A stretch of DNA of 64,000 nt from Pseudomonadota bacterium (GTDB lineage: Bacteria > Desulfobacterota > Desulfobulbia > Desulfobulbales > JAHJIY01), in contig JAHJIY010000040.1 in the NCBI GenBank assembly GCA_018823175.1, forward strand, positions 111,232 through 175,231, given 5' to 3'. A program made the position numbers and the translations under genes. Shown here in pieces: positions 9,083 through 17,121 of the stretch. A model generated the notes under the pieces. It made no database searches, had not been told where the DNA came from, and was given only the letters and a program-made list of their open reading frames with translations. Each line of letters opens with the position of its first letter. Within the stretch, counting starts at the first letter, position 1.

Positions 9083-9573
9083 GAGGCAGACTCCAACCTT
9101 CTGATAATTTTGGCCGGATTGCCGGCGACCACGACGTTAGCGGGTACATCTTTGGTAACCACCGCCCCGGCGCCGACCATCGCGCCTTCCCCGATCGTTA
9201 CCCCGGCCAGAATTGTCGCATTGGCCCCGATCGAAGCGCCCTTTTTCACATAGATAGGCAAAAGATTATACGGCTGCCTGCTTCTGGGAAAGACATCGTT
9301 GGTAAAAGTAGCGTTAGGGCCGATAAAAACATCATCTTCAATCCTGACTCCGTCCCACAACTGAACGCCACTTTTAATCGTCACCCGATCACCGACCACC
9401 ACATCATTTTCAATAAAAACATGATCACAGATATTGCAATCCTCGCCGATTCTGGCCCCGGACAGGATATGAACAAAGGCCCACACCCTGGTATTAACTC
9501 CGACCACAGAGCCATCCTCAACCAGGGCGGCCGGATGCTGGAAAAATCCCTGCCGATTGTTCTCGACTACCAT
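9079..9573 (-). CDS. dTDP-3-amino-3,6-dideoxyhexose N-acetyltransferase (FdtC/QdtC-like LbH)
   Basis: A 164-aa left-handed beta-helix acyltransferase of the WxcM N-terminal type. [20 protein letters not shown] and [20 protein letters not shown] are hexapeptide turns with the conserved Asn/Trp/His pattern. FTNDVFPRS (about residue 90) is a strong marker of FdtC/QdtC-like enzymes. The end is [17 protein letters not shown]. It would acetylate the 3-amino group to give dTDP-Fuc3NAc or dTDP-Qui3NAc. It is the first gene of the minus-strand polysaccharide run, about 160 bp downstream (in transcription sense) of a MITE-like element, and its stop overlaps the ketoisomerase start by 4 bp. Confidence 0.88.
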   Translation of the reverse strand: MVVENNRQGFFQHPAALVEDGSVVGVNTRVWAFVHILSGARIGEDCNICDHVFIENDVVVGDRVTIKSGVQLWDGVRIEDDVFIGPNATFTNDVFPRSRQPYNLLPIYVKKGASIGANATILAGVTIGEGAMVGAGAVVTKDVPANVVVAGNPAKIIRRLESAS

Positions 9574-10122
9574 ATTGAACTCATTACCGTTAACAAGACA
9601 AAAAACAGTTTGGTCATAATTGCGCTGAAATCTTCAAGAAAATCAATAGTATCTGGAAAAAATAAAAAATTAAATTACCACAGAGGCCAAGAAACAGCAA
9701 GACCAAGACCAGGGACCGGAAAAATGATTATCTAGTGTCTGTCCAGAAATGCGGTTTTTTATTCGAGAACGAGGAGCTAGGATTTTGAAAAGCGCAGCGG
9801 ACTGGTGTCCGTGAGCACTTTCAAAGAACGAAGCGACGACGTAATCGGAGAAAAAGACCATTTGGAGAAAAAGGCCATTTATGGACAGGCACTATCTAAT
9901 CAATCCCTGCTGAAGATGCGGGAAGTCAAAGTAGATCTTGCCTTTAGAGCAAAAAGACATTATAAACTTCACCCTTGGAATCGATTATTTTATTTACTTT
10001 ACGACCTCCAGAAAATCTTTAAGCTTTTAAGAGATAACCACTTGATTTTCTAGATTTATGTCTTAATTATTATTTTTCAAATTCACCAAACCATTTCTTC
10101 ATATTTTTTCAGGAGGACCCTC
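9574..10122. other. Intergenic region between divergent units, with a MITE-like element
   Basis: These 549 bp separate the minus-strand polysaccharide genes from the plus-strand exported-protein genes. The region is AT-rich at both ends and must hold promoters in both directions, but I see no clear sigma-70 pair. The inverted-repeat element described separately lies at 9733-9894. A strong Shine-Dalgarno sequence (AGGAGGA, about 10111-10117) precedes the ATG at 10123. The 82-codon frame at 9805-10053 starts inside the repeat element and has no family look, so it is not called. Confidence 0.6.
9733..9894. mobile_element. MITE-like element with 19-bp imperfect terminal inverted repeats
   Basis: The left end TAGTGTCTGTCCAGAAATG (9733-9751) and the reverse complement of the right end, TAGTGCCTGTCCATAAATG (9876-9894), match at 17 of 19 positions. 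The outer flanks are also similar (GATTATC on the left; GATTAGA read inward from the right). Inside the right end lies a 17-bp direct repeat at 9847-9863 and 9864-9880 (GGAGAAAAAGACCATTT, then GGAGAAAAAGGCCATTT). The element is 162 bp and encodes no transposase. This is the architecture of a non-autonomous transposable element. I see no second full copy in this window, so mobility is inferred from structure alone. Confidence 0.65.
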
Positions 10123-11505
10123 ATGAAGACTTCATTAAAAATACTTTTTGCCCTTACTGCCCTGCTCGTTTTTACCGCCGCCGCCTACGCGTCCGAGAAA
10201 CCGGCGATTACCGTGGTCTACACCGGAGAAATGCACGGTGAACTGCGGCCTACTCTGGCCTGCGGTGGAGAACTGCAGGGCGGGCTGGCCCGCCGGATGA
10301 CCATCCTGGAAGAGCAACGGGCCGCGAAAAACAACAATCTGCTGTTTATTGATAACGGTGGCTTCTTTGCCGACCCGGAAAGTACTAATCAGGAACTCAC
10401 GGCGGTTAGCGGCCTGGAAATTTTGGATTATATGGGCCTTGATGCGATGAACCTGGGCAAACGGGAATTTTATTTTGGTCTGGATTTTCTGGCTGAGCAG
10501 GCCAAGAAGGTCTCTTTCCCCTTCATTTCAACCAATATTCAAGGCAAGGAAGAGCTGCCCTGGCTCAAAAAATATGTGATCAAGGAAATCGGCGGCCATA
10601 AAATCGCAATTCTGGGCGTCACGCCGATCAGTGAATTTACAGGTGAATATGGCCAGCCCTCCCTGCTCGAAAATATCACGATCGAAACCCCGCTCATGGC
10701 GATCAAGCAAACCATGGCCGAGATCGGCAAGCAGGCCGATGCCGTCATCCTGCTTTCCCAGCTGACGGTCAACCAGACCGCTTCTCTGGTGAAATTGGCC
10801 CCCGGCATTAACATGGCCGTGGCCCAGAGCGATAAGAGGACCTGCGAAACTACCCGCAAACCCGGCCAGATCATCGCGGCCAGCGGCATTAAAGGCCAGT
10901 TTCTGCTCTCAACCGAGATCACCATTAATAACGGCCGGGTGGAAGTCACCCCCAACCCGCCGGTCGCTCTGGATGGTTCAGTCGAACATGTTCAGATTAT
11001 TGATAAGATGATTGACGACCCCATTGTTCAACAACATAAAATGCAACAAGCCGCAGTAAAGGCCGCGATCGCCCAAAGAAAACTACAAGACGCCAATAAC
11101 CCCGCGCCGGTAAAAACTTACCAGACCAAAGAAGAATTCATGGCGGCGGTCGCCGAAAGAAAAAAACTTCTCGCCAATAACCCCGCGCCGCAAAATACTT
11201 ACCCGACCAAAGCAGAATACCTGGCGGCAGTGGCGGCCAAGAAAGCCGCGCAGAAAAAACAGCAGCCGGAATCAGCCACGGAAGAGAATAAGCCGGAAGC
11301 GGCCGCTGAAATAACCGACGATTCGGGCGATGAAATAATCGGCGGCCCGGACGGGGAAATAATCGGCGGGACGGTAATTCGTAACGGCCAGGTCGTTCCC
11401 GCCACGATCAGACGGAAAAGAACCAAAAGAGCCCAAGCCATCCTGGATCGACAAGAGGCCGAGAGAAAAGCGGCGGCGGAGGCAGCAAAGGGAGCGCAAC
11501 CGTGA
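10123..11505 (+). CDS. Exported metallophosphatase-like protein (probable pseudoenzyme) with C-terminal repeats
   Basis: A 460-aa protein with a Sec signal peptide (residues 1-24, ending AAAYASEKP). Residues 26-290 resemble the N-terminal domain of 5'-nucleotidase/UshA-type metallophosphatases: ITVVYTGEMHGEL aligns with the ILHTNDLHG motif, LLFIDNGGFFADP with the usual DxGD segment, and MNLGKREFYFGLDFL with the GNHE/GRREF segment. Several metal ligands look replaced (Asp by Glu in the first motif, Asp by Gly in the second, His absent in the third), so catalysis is doubtful. The C-terminal 150 residues are Ala/Lys-rich, with about 27-residue repeats containing NNPAP and a TY-TK- motif (about 311-375), then a Glu-rich, basic tail. 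The next gene overlaps by 4 bp. Probably a periplasmic binding or structural protein; the function is unknown. Confidence 0.7.
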   Translation: MKTSLKILFALTALLVFTAAAYASEKPAITVVYTGEMHGELRPTLACGGELQGGLARRMTILEEQRAAKNNNLLFIDNGGFFADPESTNQELTAVSGLEILDYMGLDAMNLGKREFYFGLDFLAEQAKKVSFPFISTNIQGKEELPWLKKYVIKEIGGHKIAILGVTPISEFTGEYGQPSLLENITIETPLMAIKQTMAEIGKQADAVILLSQLTVNQTASLVKLAPGINMAVAQSDKRTCETTRKPGQIIAASGIKGQFLLSTEITINNGRVEVTPNPPVALDGSVEHVQIIDKMIDDPIVQQHKMQQAAVKAAIAQRKLQDANNPAPVKTYQTKEEFMAAVAERKKLLANNPAPQNTYPTKAEYLAAVAAKKAAQKKQQPESATEENKPEAAAEITDDSGDEIIGGPDGEIIGGTVIRNGQVVPATIRRKRTKRAQAILDRQEAERKAAAEAAKGAQP

Positions 11506-11945
11506 ACAAAAAACAGGCAGCAATTGTCCTGCTCCCCATCACCCTCCTGCTATTCCTCGTCATCAGCGGCTGCGCCGGCATCATGGATGCCGGCCGACCG
11601 CCGGCCACCGATGAGGAAATACTGCGAACCAAGATCAACCTCCTGAGCCAGGCCAAAAAAGACAATAAATGGGACATTGTTTACCGGATGTATGACGCCG
11701 CTTACCAAAAGACCATTTCAGAACAGGCCTTTCTCGCAATGAATCGGGGGGTTACATTTGGCGAATACACCATCGAAAAAATCGAGATTGACCAGACAGG
11801 ACGCAAGGCCCAGGTAACGATCAGAAGCGATGTCATGGCCCAGGGCATGAATTTCAAAAATTCTCCTGCCGTGCAGCATTGGATCAAGGAAGACGGCGAG
11901 TGGCATTGCCAGGTGAAAACAGCCGAACAGCTCTTCAGCCGATAG
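11502..11945 (+). CDS. Predicted lipoprotein of unknown function
   Basis: A 147-aa protein starting at GTG 11502, where GTGA overlaps the upstream stop. A basic N-terminus and hydrophobic run are followed by the lipobox VISGC (Cys24), so it should be a lipid-anchored periplasmic protein. The mature part contains a helical segment, LSQAKKDNKWDIVYRMYDAA, then FGEYTIEKIEID, AQVTIRSDVM and a final WIKEDGEWHCQVKTAEQLF. This layout (helix, then strands ending in a W..DG.W strand) is that of NTF2-like/DUF4878-type lipoproteins. Overlap with the metallophosphatase-like gene suggests the two products work together. No specific role can be given. Confidence 0.7.
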   Translation: MNKKQAAIVLLPITLLLFLVISGCAGIMDAGRPPATDEEILRTKINLLSQAKKDNKWDIVYRMYDAAYQKTISEQAFLAMNRGVTFGEYTIEKIEIDQTGRKAQVTIRSDVMAQGMNFKNSPAVQHWIKEDGEWHCQVKTAEQLFSR

Positions 11946-11964
11946 AGATTGATGGCGGGCCCCC

Positions 11965-13035
11965 ATGCGATCTTCTTCCGGTGAACATTTCATCGCCCTT
12001 GATCACGTTAGGGCCCTGGCGGCGTTCATCGTCTTTGCCTGGCACTTTACCCACTCGACCAATGGTTACCCGGTCCCCTTCGCTTATGTCCCGAATATCT
12101 TCCCCCTCGCCCTCCTCGATGAGGGCCAAACCGGCGTCGCTCTCTTTATTACCCTCAGCGGTTACCTGTTCGCCAAGCTCCTCGACGGCAAGTCCATTTA
12201 CTACCTGCCTTTTTTGTGGAACCGGATCCTGCGCCTCTTCCCCCTGCTGGCCGTAGTTCTCCTGATTATCGGGGTCCAGCAGCTGCTCCGCGGCAACAGT
12301 CTTTCCTTCTATGCCTTTGATTTGCTGAAAGGAGCAATCTTCCCCACCCTGCCCAACGGCGGCTGGTCAATTACCGTGGAGTTTCATTATTACCTGATTC
12401 TGCCACTGTTTCTGTGGATGGTTGCCAGAGCAAAACTGCTGCCCCTTTCGATCATTGCGGCGGCCATTGCCCTGCGCTTTTTTCTCTACCAGCAAAATGG
12501 TGAAATTCAATCCCTGGCCTACTGGACAATTATCGGCCGAATCGATCAATTCGCCCTGGGCATGCTGGTTTATCAATGCCGCGCCCAGCTCGCCGGTCGG
12601 CACCTGCGAGCGGCCAGCGTCATCGTCGCCTTCATGATCTTCTATTGGTATTTTGATGCCAGAGGCGGCTTCCTACTCTATCCTTCCTACCCTTCCCCCA
12701 GTCGGCTCTGGATCCTGCTGCCGACCATCGAAGGAATTGCCTATGCGGTCGGCATCGCCTGGTATGACAATTCATTCACCCCCTCGACCACCGGAATTTC
12801 CGGATTGATCGGCCGGATCGGCGAATATTCCTACTCCATCTACCTGCTGCACTTTTTCGTCGTTTTTCTGGCCGCCAGGTTTGTCAACGAGCAGGTCATG
12901 GCCATCTCAAATTTCTATCTCGCCTGTCTCTGGGCGCTTATATTCTTTGTCTTAATGACGATCCCGGGATATCTCAGCTTTCGTTTCATTGAAGCGCCTT
13001 TCCTTAAATTGAGAAAACGCTATATTGTTGGGTAA
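11965..13035 (+). CDS. Acyltransferase 3 family membrane protein (OafA/YrhL-like)
   Basis: A 356-aa polytopic inner-membrane protein with about ten hydrophobic segments. The N-terminal signature HFIALDHVRALAAFIVFAWH, continuing into FTHS, holds the conserved Arg and His of the acyltransferase-3 (Pfam Acyl_transf_3) active site. TGVALFITLSGYLFAKLL and NGGWSITVEFHYYLILPLF are the other typical blocks, and GEYSYSIYLLHFFVVF marks the last helices. These enzymes O-acylate sugars of lipopolysaccharide, exopolysaccharide or peptidoglycan at the membrane. It is 19 bp after the lipoprotein gene, probably in the same transcript. The substrate is unknown but a cell-surface glycan is likely. Confidence 0.85.
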   Translation: MRSSSGEHFIALDHVRALAAFIVFAWHFTHSTNGYPVPFAYVPNIFPLALLDEGQTGVALFITLSGYLFAKLLDGKSIYYLPFLWNRILRLFPLLAVVLLIIGVQQLLRGNSLSFYAFDLLKGAIFPTLPNGGWSITVEFHYYLILPLFLWMVARAKLLPLSIIAAAIALRFFLYQQNGEIQSLAYWTIIGRIDQFALGMLVYQCRAQLAGRHLRAASVIVAFMIFYWYFDARGGFLLYPSYPSPSRLWILLPTIEGIAYAVGIAWYDNSFTPSTTGISGLIGRIGEYSYSIYLLHFFVVFLAARFVNEQVMAISNFYLACLWALIFFVLMTIPGYLSFRFIEAPFLKLRKRYIVG

Positions 13036-13743
13036 GGATTTTGGTAGGTTGAAGGTATAAGGTTGAAGGTATAAGGCTGAAGGTTGAAGGCTGGGGGCTG
13101 AATAACAATTACAAATTTGCAGAGGCATATTTTAAAAATAGGGCATCTTTGTGAGAAGTACCCTGCTGATGAGGTATAAACTTCGCAACAAGACAGATAA
13201 ACAACCGAAGGGTGAGTTCAATCTCCTGAATCTCGCAAAGAAAAAATTCCAGGCAATATATTAAACAGCTTGCTTAGCTTCGCTCGCAAAGACGAGGATA
13301 AATAAGCCCCCCTACGGCAAGCCACGGGGTGGCTTCACAAAGGAATTTAGCAAACTAACTGCGCAAGAAGCGGGGTATTTACCAAAAAAAAATTACCCCG
13401 TATCCTTCCACCTTCTACCTTCCGCCTTCTACCTTCCACCTTCCACCTTCCACCTTCTACCTTCTACCTTCTACCTTCTACCTTCTACCTTCTACCTTCT
13501 ACCTTCCACCTTCTACCTTCCACCTTCCACCTTCCACCTTCTACCTTCCACCTTCCACCTTCTACCTTCCGCCTTCTACCTTCCACCTTATACCTTCTAC
13601 CTTCCACCTTCTACCTTCCACCTTCCACCTTCCACCTTCCACCTTCCACCTTCCACCTTCCACCTTCTACCTTCCACCTTCTACCTTCCACCTTCTACCT
13701 TCCACCTTCCGCCTTCTACCTTCTACCTTCTACCTTCAAATCC
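13036..13743. other. Non-coding repeat-rich region between convergent genes
   Basis: These 708 bp contain a short G-rich heptamer-like patch (13042-13102, GAAGGTATAAGG-type), a REP-like sequence around 13265-13292 (TTGCTTAGCTTCGCTCGCAA), a palindromic CCCC-CGGCAAGCC-CGGGG-like motif at 13307-13330, and the long heptanucleotide array described separately. No frame here looks like a protein gene. It lies between the 3' ends of the acyltransferase and the transglutaminase-like gene. Confidence 0.7.
13404..13737. repeat. Heptanucleotide tandem repeat array, consensus CCTTCYA
   Basis: About 47 consecutive 7-bp units read CCTTCCA, CCTTCTA or occasionally CCTTCCG/CCTTATA on the plus strand. The period is exactly seven, so all reading frames rotate through it and it does not encode a simple peptide. 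It begins a few bases beyond the stop codon of the transglutaminase-like gene (13744). The reverse-complement motif (GAAGGTA/TAAGG) appears at 13042-13102 and 16219-16248, and a related CCTTCAA run is at 22701-22740. Arrays of this kind expand by slippage. I know of no function for it. Confidence 0.95.
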
Positions 13744-16182
13744 CTACATCACCGAGCCACCTAGCAGGATATTGCCATTGCCGCCGTAGAGGAAAAATCC
13801 GCCGATCACGCCGCCCGGCGTCTCGGTCCGACATTTGATAAATGAAATATCCGGCGCTGCCGCCCGGAACAGGTCCCTGACCGTGAACACCTCATACCCA
13901 CCGGCCGGAATCAGCAGCTCACGGGTTTCGCCGGTCAACAATTCGCCATTAAGATCATAACCTTCAACAAAAACTGTCTGGGCTATGCCGGATGGATTGC
14001 AGACCCCCATCCCTACCCACCATTCATCGAGGGCGGGATAATGCGGCATCGTCAGGGTCTGATTAAAGTTGGAGGTTTCCAGCAGCGGATATGACGCCTC
14101 CTCGCCGCTGTCCTGGCTCTGGTATGAAAAATAACCAACAAAATCTCCAGATGCCTCGACCTGGACCATGGAATGATAAAGAGGATCTCCAAACAACCGG
14201 CCAAAATCATCACTCAAAACAATGGTTCTTTTTTCATGGGGCGCCAGGGTCACGGTGAGGTCATCGGCCACATTGCTACCGGCCAACAAAGCATGGAGTT
14301 GAACCAAGTTTTCCTCAGTTGCGGCGTTGATCAAGGTCAACGTGGTCAACCAATCGCCGGCCGGCGGGGGAACATGGGGCACATATTTGGGATCGTTATT
14401 GACGGCAAGACCGAAGATGGCCTCAGCGCTCTGCTGGCTTTTCAGATAGACAAAACCGCTAACCATCCGGCCACTGTCGGCAACCACCTCAATCCATCCC
14501 TTATCCGGCATACTGTAAAATGGCGCCGATCCGGGACTGATCGTTTGCACCCCGTGTCCTTCCAGGGTCTGGACGGTTTCACCGACCAATGAACCATCCA
14601 TATTATGACTGCGCAAGGTCACCTGGATCGTGGCCAGGGTTTCATTACGAACCGACCCAACCATGGTCCGCTCATAGGACCTCGGCTTTTCGGTATCCGG
14701 GATGATCAGATGGTCCGAAACAGCGTTTCTCTGAATCTGACCCGCCAAAACATCTTCATTAGCAATCAGATTAACGAGCTGGACCCGCTCATCAGCCAAG
14801 AGGGTGATCCCGGCGGTAGAACTGCGTTCATGCCGACGCCAGGGCAGGGAATCAAAGAGAACACTCCTTTTTTCACCGGGGGCCAGGGTCAGAGGACCCA
14901 GAACCGTCTGCAACGGCATCCCTTTGGCGTCATGGGTCGTGAGCATGACATCCTCCACCGCGACCTCGGTGTCATTGGTCAGCGCAAATCCGGACCACAT
15001 GCTGTTTTTCGGCAGATAAGGCATCTGCTGCATATATCCTTTCTTCTGGTCAAGGGTCAGGGAGTAGATGTTCGGATCATCATAACCGGCCTGGGTCAGA
15101 GTCAGGAGAAAAGGAGAATTTCCGCCGCCGGCAACCTGCCATTTTAATGAACCGGAGGCGCCCGGGATCGACCCCTGATAGATAACGGTCCCATCGCCCT
15201 CGGCCAGCAGGACTTGCAAGGGCAGCAAACTGCCCTCCTGCTTGGTAATCTGCACACTGAATTCTTCGCCGACCGGCGACCGGATCGAATAACGATCTTC
15301 ATCAAGCAACACCAGATTGTAGGCGCCCGGCACCAGCGGCACGGTGGCGCCGGGTTGTTCAAGAAAATCATCACTGTTGGCGGCAATCTGCTTAACTTTC
15401 TCGTAATCCAGACCTTGGGCGTCGGTATGCTGGGCCAAGGGAAAAACAAGCATATCCGGATGATTAAGTAGACTATCGTCGGTCCAGGCGCCGCTGATAA
15501 TATTGCCGCTGCCGTCGAGTTGCAGAGTATAGGTATAGGTAACGGAGGCAATTTCCGTCCCCATAAAGTCAGGAACAACATTATCACTGGCGTGATAGAT
15601 GGTCACGGTCACCGATTCGGTATTACCGCTGATACTACTCTGCATATCATATTTGTAGATGGGGAAAAACCATACTTCCTCGGAAAGGTCAAGATCAGCG
15701 ACAAAGGCCACCTTCTGATCCTTGAGATAGGAAAGCAGCCAATAATGAAAGTCGGCCGGGGAATCGCCCCCGGCCATTTGAATCCGATCAAGGCGGTGCG
15801 AGAGGGTCAACAATCCTTTTTTATCGCCGACCCGAAAGATAATATTATCTTCCGACGAAGGTAAAATCGGATAGGTCTCGGTCATGGCTGCCTTGGACCA
15901 GGCGCCGCAATGACCATACCAGTAAGGGGCGGCCGGATCATAAAGATTGGCCAGATACCAGTTGGTCGTGGTCGCCGGATAACGGTTTTCGTTGAGCAGA
16001 TCATATTTTTCCAGGGGCGAGGGATGACCACGATAGTCATAACCGGTCGCCAGCCCGGAGGTTCTGAGCGGCCACCAATATCCGGACCATGGAATATGGG
16101 CGGCGGTGACCACCTCGCAGGCCGCGGAAGTTGGGAAGAATAAACAGAGGGCCAACACTATGGTTACGAATCGATGTCTCAT
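13744..16182 (-). CDS. Exported transglutaminase-elicitor-like protein with C-terminal beta-domain repeats
   Basis: An 812-aa exported protein starting at ATG 16182 (MRHRFVTIVL...), with a signal peptide to about residue 22. An in-frame ATG at 16293 would add 37 residues, but they read through the heptamer-like patch and lack signal character. The N-terminal domain shows IPWSGYWWPL, YWYGHCGAWSKAAM (candidate nucleophile Cys92) and DFHYWLLSYLKDQ with VADLDLSEEVWFFP (candidate His146, Asp163/165). This order resembles the transglutaminase-elicitor family (Pfam TGase_elicitor) and suggests a papain/transglutaminase fold. From about residue 400 there are three to four beta-rich modules of the form P-(Y/H)...W-x-G-x-x-x-x-N, such as MPHYPALDEWWVGMGVCNPS. 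The same module ends the 616-aa protein at 17122-18972. Possible T2SS substrate. The exact enzyme class is uncertain. Confidence 0.6.
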   Translation of the reverse strand: MRHRFVTIVLALCLFFPTSAACEVVTAAHIPWSGYWWPLRTSGLATGYDYRGHPSPLEKYDLLNENRYPATTTNWYLANLYDPAAPYWYGHCGAWSKAAMTETYPILPSSEDNIIFRVGDKKGLLTLSHRLDRIQMAGGDSPADFHYWLLSYLKDQKVAFVADLDLSEEVWFFPIYKYDMQSSISGNTESVTVTIYHASDNVVPDFMGTEIASVTYTYTLQLDGSGNIISGAWTDDSLLNHPDMLVFPLAQHTDAQGLDYEKVKQIAANSDDFLEQPGATVPLVPGAYNLVLLDEDRYSIRSPVGEEFSVQITKQEGSLLPLQVLLAEGDGTVIYQGSIPGASGSLKWQVAGGGNSPFLLTLTQAGYDDPNIYSLTLDQKKGYMQQMPYLPKNSMWSGFALTNDTEVAVEDVMLTTHDAKGMPLQTVLGPLTLAPGEKRSVLFDSLPWRRHERSSTAGITLLADERVQLVNLIANEDVLAGQIQRNAVSDHLIIPDTEKPRSYERTMVGSVRNETLATIQVTLRSHNMDGSLVGETVQTLEGHGVQTISPGSAPFYSMPDKGWIEVVADSGRMVSGFVYLKSQQSAEAIFGLAVNNDPKYVPHVPPPAGDWLTTLTLINAATEENLVQLHALLAGSNVADDLTVTLAPHEKRTIVLSDDFGRLFGDPLYHSMVQVEASGDFVGYFSYQSQDSGEEASYPLLETSNFNQTLTMPHYPALDEWWVGMGVCNPSGIAQTVFVEGYDLNGELLTGETRELLIPAGGYEVFTVRDLFRAAAPDISFIKCRTETPGGVIGGFFLYGGNGNILLGGSVM

Positions 16183-16218
16183 GATATTCTCAACTTTCAG
16201 GGAGGGGGAACAACATAC

Positions 16219-16248
16219 AGGTAGAAGGTATAAGGTATAAGGCTGAAG
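16219..16248. repeat. Short heptamer-like patch (GAAGGTATAAGG type)
   Basis: AGGTAGAAGGTATAAGGTAT and adjoining bases repeat an approximately 7-bp motif that is the reverse complement of the 13404-13737 array. It lies just upstream of the transglutaminase-like gene's likely start. With the array past its 3' end, it flanks that gene in inverted orientation. Confidence 0.75.
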
Positions 16249-16343
16249 CTTACTAACACCATTCCCGACAACCTTCTGCCTAAAAACAAACAAGTAATAA
16301 TTACTAACTATTAAACATTAATCAACCCAACTACAACCTGATA

Positions 16344-16997
16344 TTATTTAATCAGCCAGGAGCGGCGGAAGGCGGTTTCCTCAAACAGCCACCAATCGGC
16401 CTGGGCAGGCCATAGTTGACGAGCAACCAGGTTATCGTTCGAATCGGTGACCGTATAGAGATGCAAAAGAGCATCCGGCGCCAAAGAAACCTTGAGCCAG
16501 CCATTTTGGCGTGCGGTTTCGTGCGCAATTTCCGCCACCGCTACCGTATAGCTCTTGAGAAAGGTGCGGCCGCCGCCGCTTGATTTGACCTCATATTTTT
16601 CCTGAGCCGCCTCCTGCCCAACCGGCAGAATGTCAACCGGCAAGGGAAAACCGGGTTGCAGAAAGAGGGGTTGGCTTGCCGGTTGCGGTGTTTCCGCCAT
16701 CGACCTTTGCCAGGTGAGGAGACCGGCCGCTTGAAAATTTAAACGACAGAGGGTTTTGTCTTGCTGCGAAAGCGGATAAAAATCAAGGGTAAACTGATCA
16801 GCGCCGGTCATCGCGGCCCGCACCCCGTATTCAATTTTATCGAGCGCCGGGCCACTGGTCAGCGCTTGAACTTCAGTGGCAATATGAAGGGGCAGAGCCG
16901 GCAGATAAGGCCGGGCCTCAACCACATCAGAATATAAAAAGAGGGCAAAGAACAAGACGGCGACAGACAAACGGATGAGCCAGGGCATAGCATTCAT
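16344..16997 (-). CDS. Exported protein of unknown function
   Basis: A 217-aa protein with a Sec signal peptide (PWLIRLSVAVLFFALFLYS, cleavage probably after VVEA). I recognise no family. The mature part is about 185 aa with one Cys (LCRLNF). TALDK-like spacing is absent; visible pieces are LDKIEYGVRAAM, FTLDFYPLSQQDKTLCRLNF, SYTVAVAEIAHETARQNGWL and a final RSWLIK. An alternation of hydrophobic residues suggests beta structure. Two starts are possible, 16997 and 16988; AAGGA lies about 3 or 12 nt upstream of them, so neither is ideal. It lies between the transglutaminase-like gene and the 616-aa surface protein on the same strand, so it may be an accessory to one of them. Function unknown. 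Confidence 0.65.
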   Translation of the reverse strand: MNAMPWLIRLSVAVLFFALFLYSDVVEARPYLPALPLHIATEVQALTSGPALDKIEYGVRAAMTGADQFTLDFYPLSQQDKTLCRLNFQAAGLLTWQRSMAETPQPASQPLFLQPGFPLPVDILPVGQEAAQEKYEVKSSGGGRTFLKSYTVAVAEIAHETARQNGWLKVSLAPDALLHLYTVTDSNDNLVARQLWPAQADWWLFEETAFRRSWLIK

Positions 16998-17041
16998 GGT
17001 CCTTAAATTAACTTATTGTTTGGTTCATGAAAATCACAAAA

Positions 17042-17069
17042 AAAATGGGGGCCAAAAGGCCCCCATTTT
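17042..17069. terminator. Intrinsic terminator (perfect 12-bp stem)
   Basis: AAAATGGGGGCC (17042-17053), AAAA loop, GGCCCCCATTTT (17058-17069). It is a perfect inverted repeat with A/T runs on both sides, located 53 bp past the stop of the 616-aa surface protein gene. It should end that transcript and separate it from the 217-aa protein gene downstream. Confidence 0.9.
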
Positions 17070-17121
17070 CACATATCTAATAAATTACCTTTCGTCTCTT
17101 GCAAGACGGGTCAGTTAAAGA

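Noticed and set aside
9805..10053. 82-codon plus-strand frame after the MITE-like element
   Set aside because: It starts inside the inverted-repeat element, has no ribosome site and no family-like motif.
13404..13737. CRISPR-like appearance of the repeat array
   Set aside because: Units are 7 bp and directly adjacent, with no spacers and no cas genes.
16183..16293. N-terminal extension of the transglutaminase-like protein
   Set aside because: The extra 37 residues read through the heptamer patch and precede a clear signal peptide at 16182.
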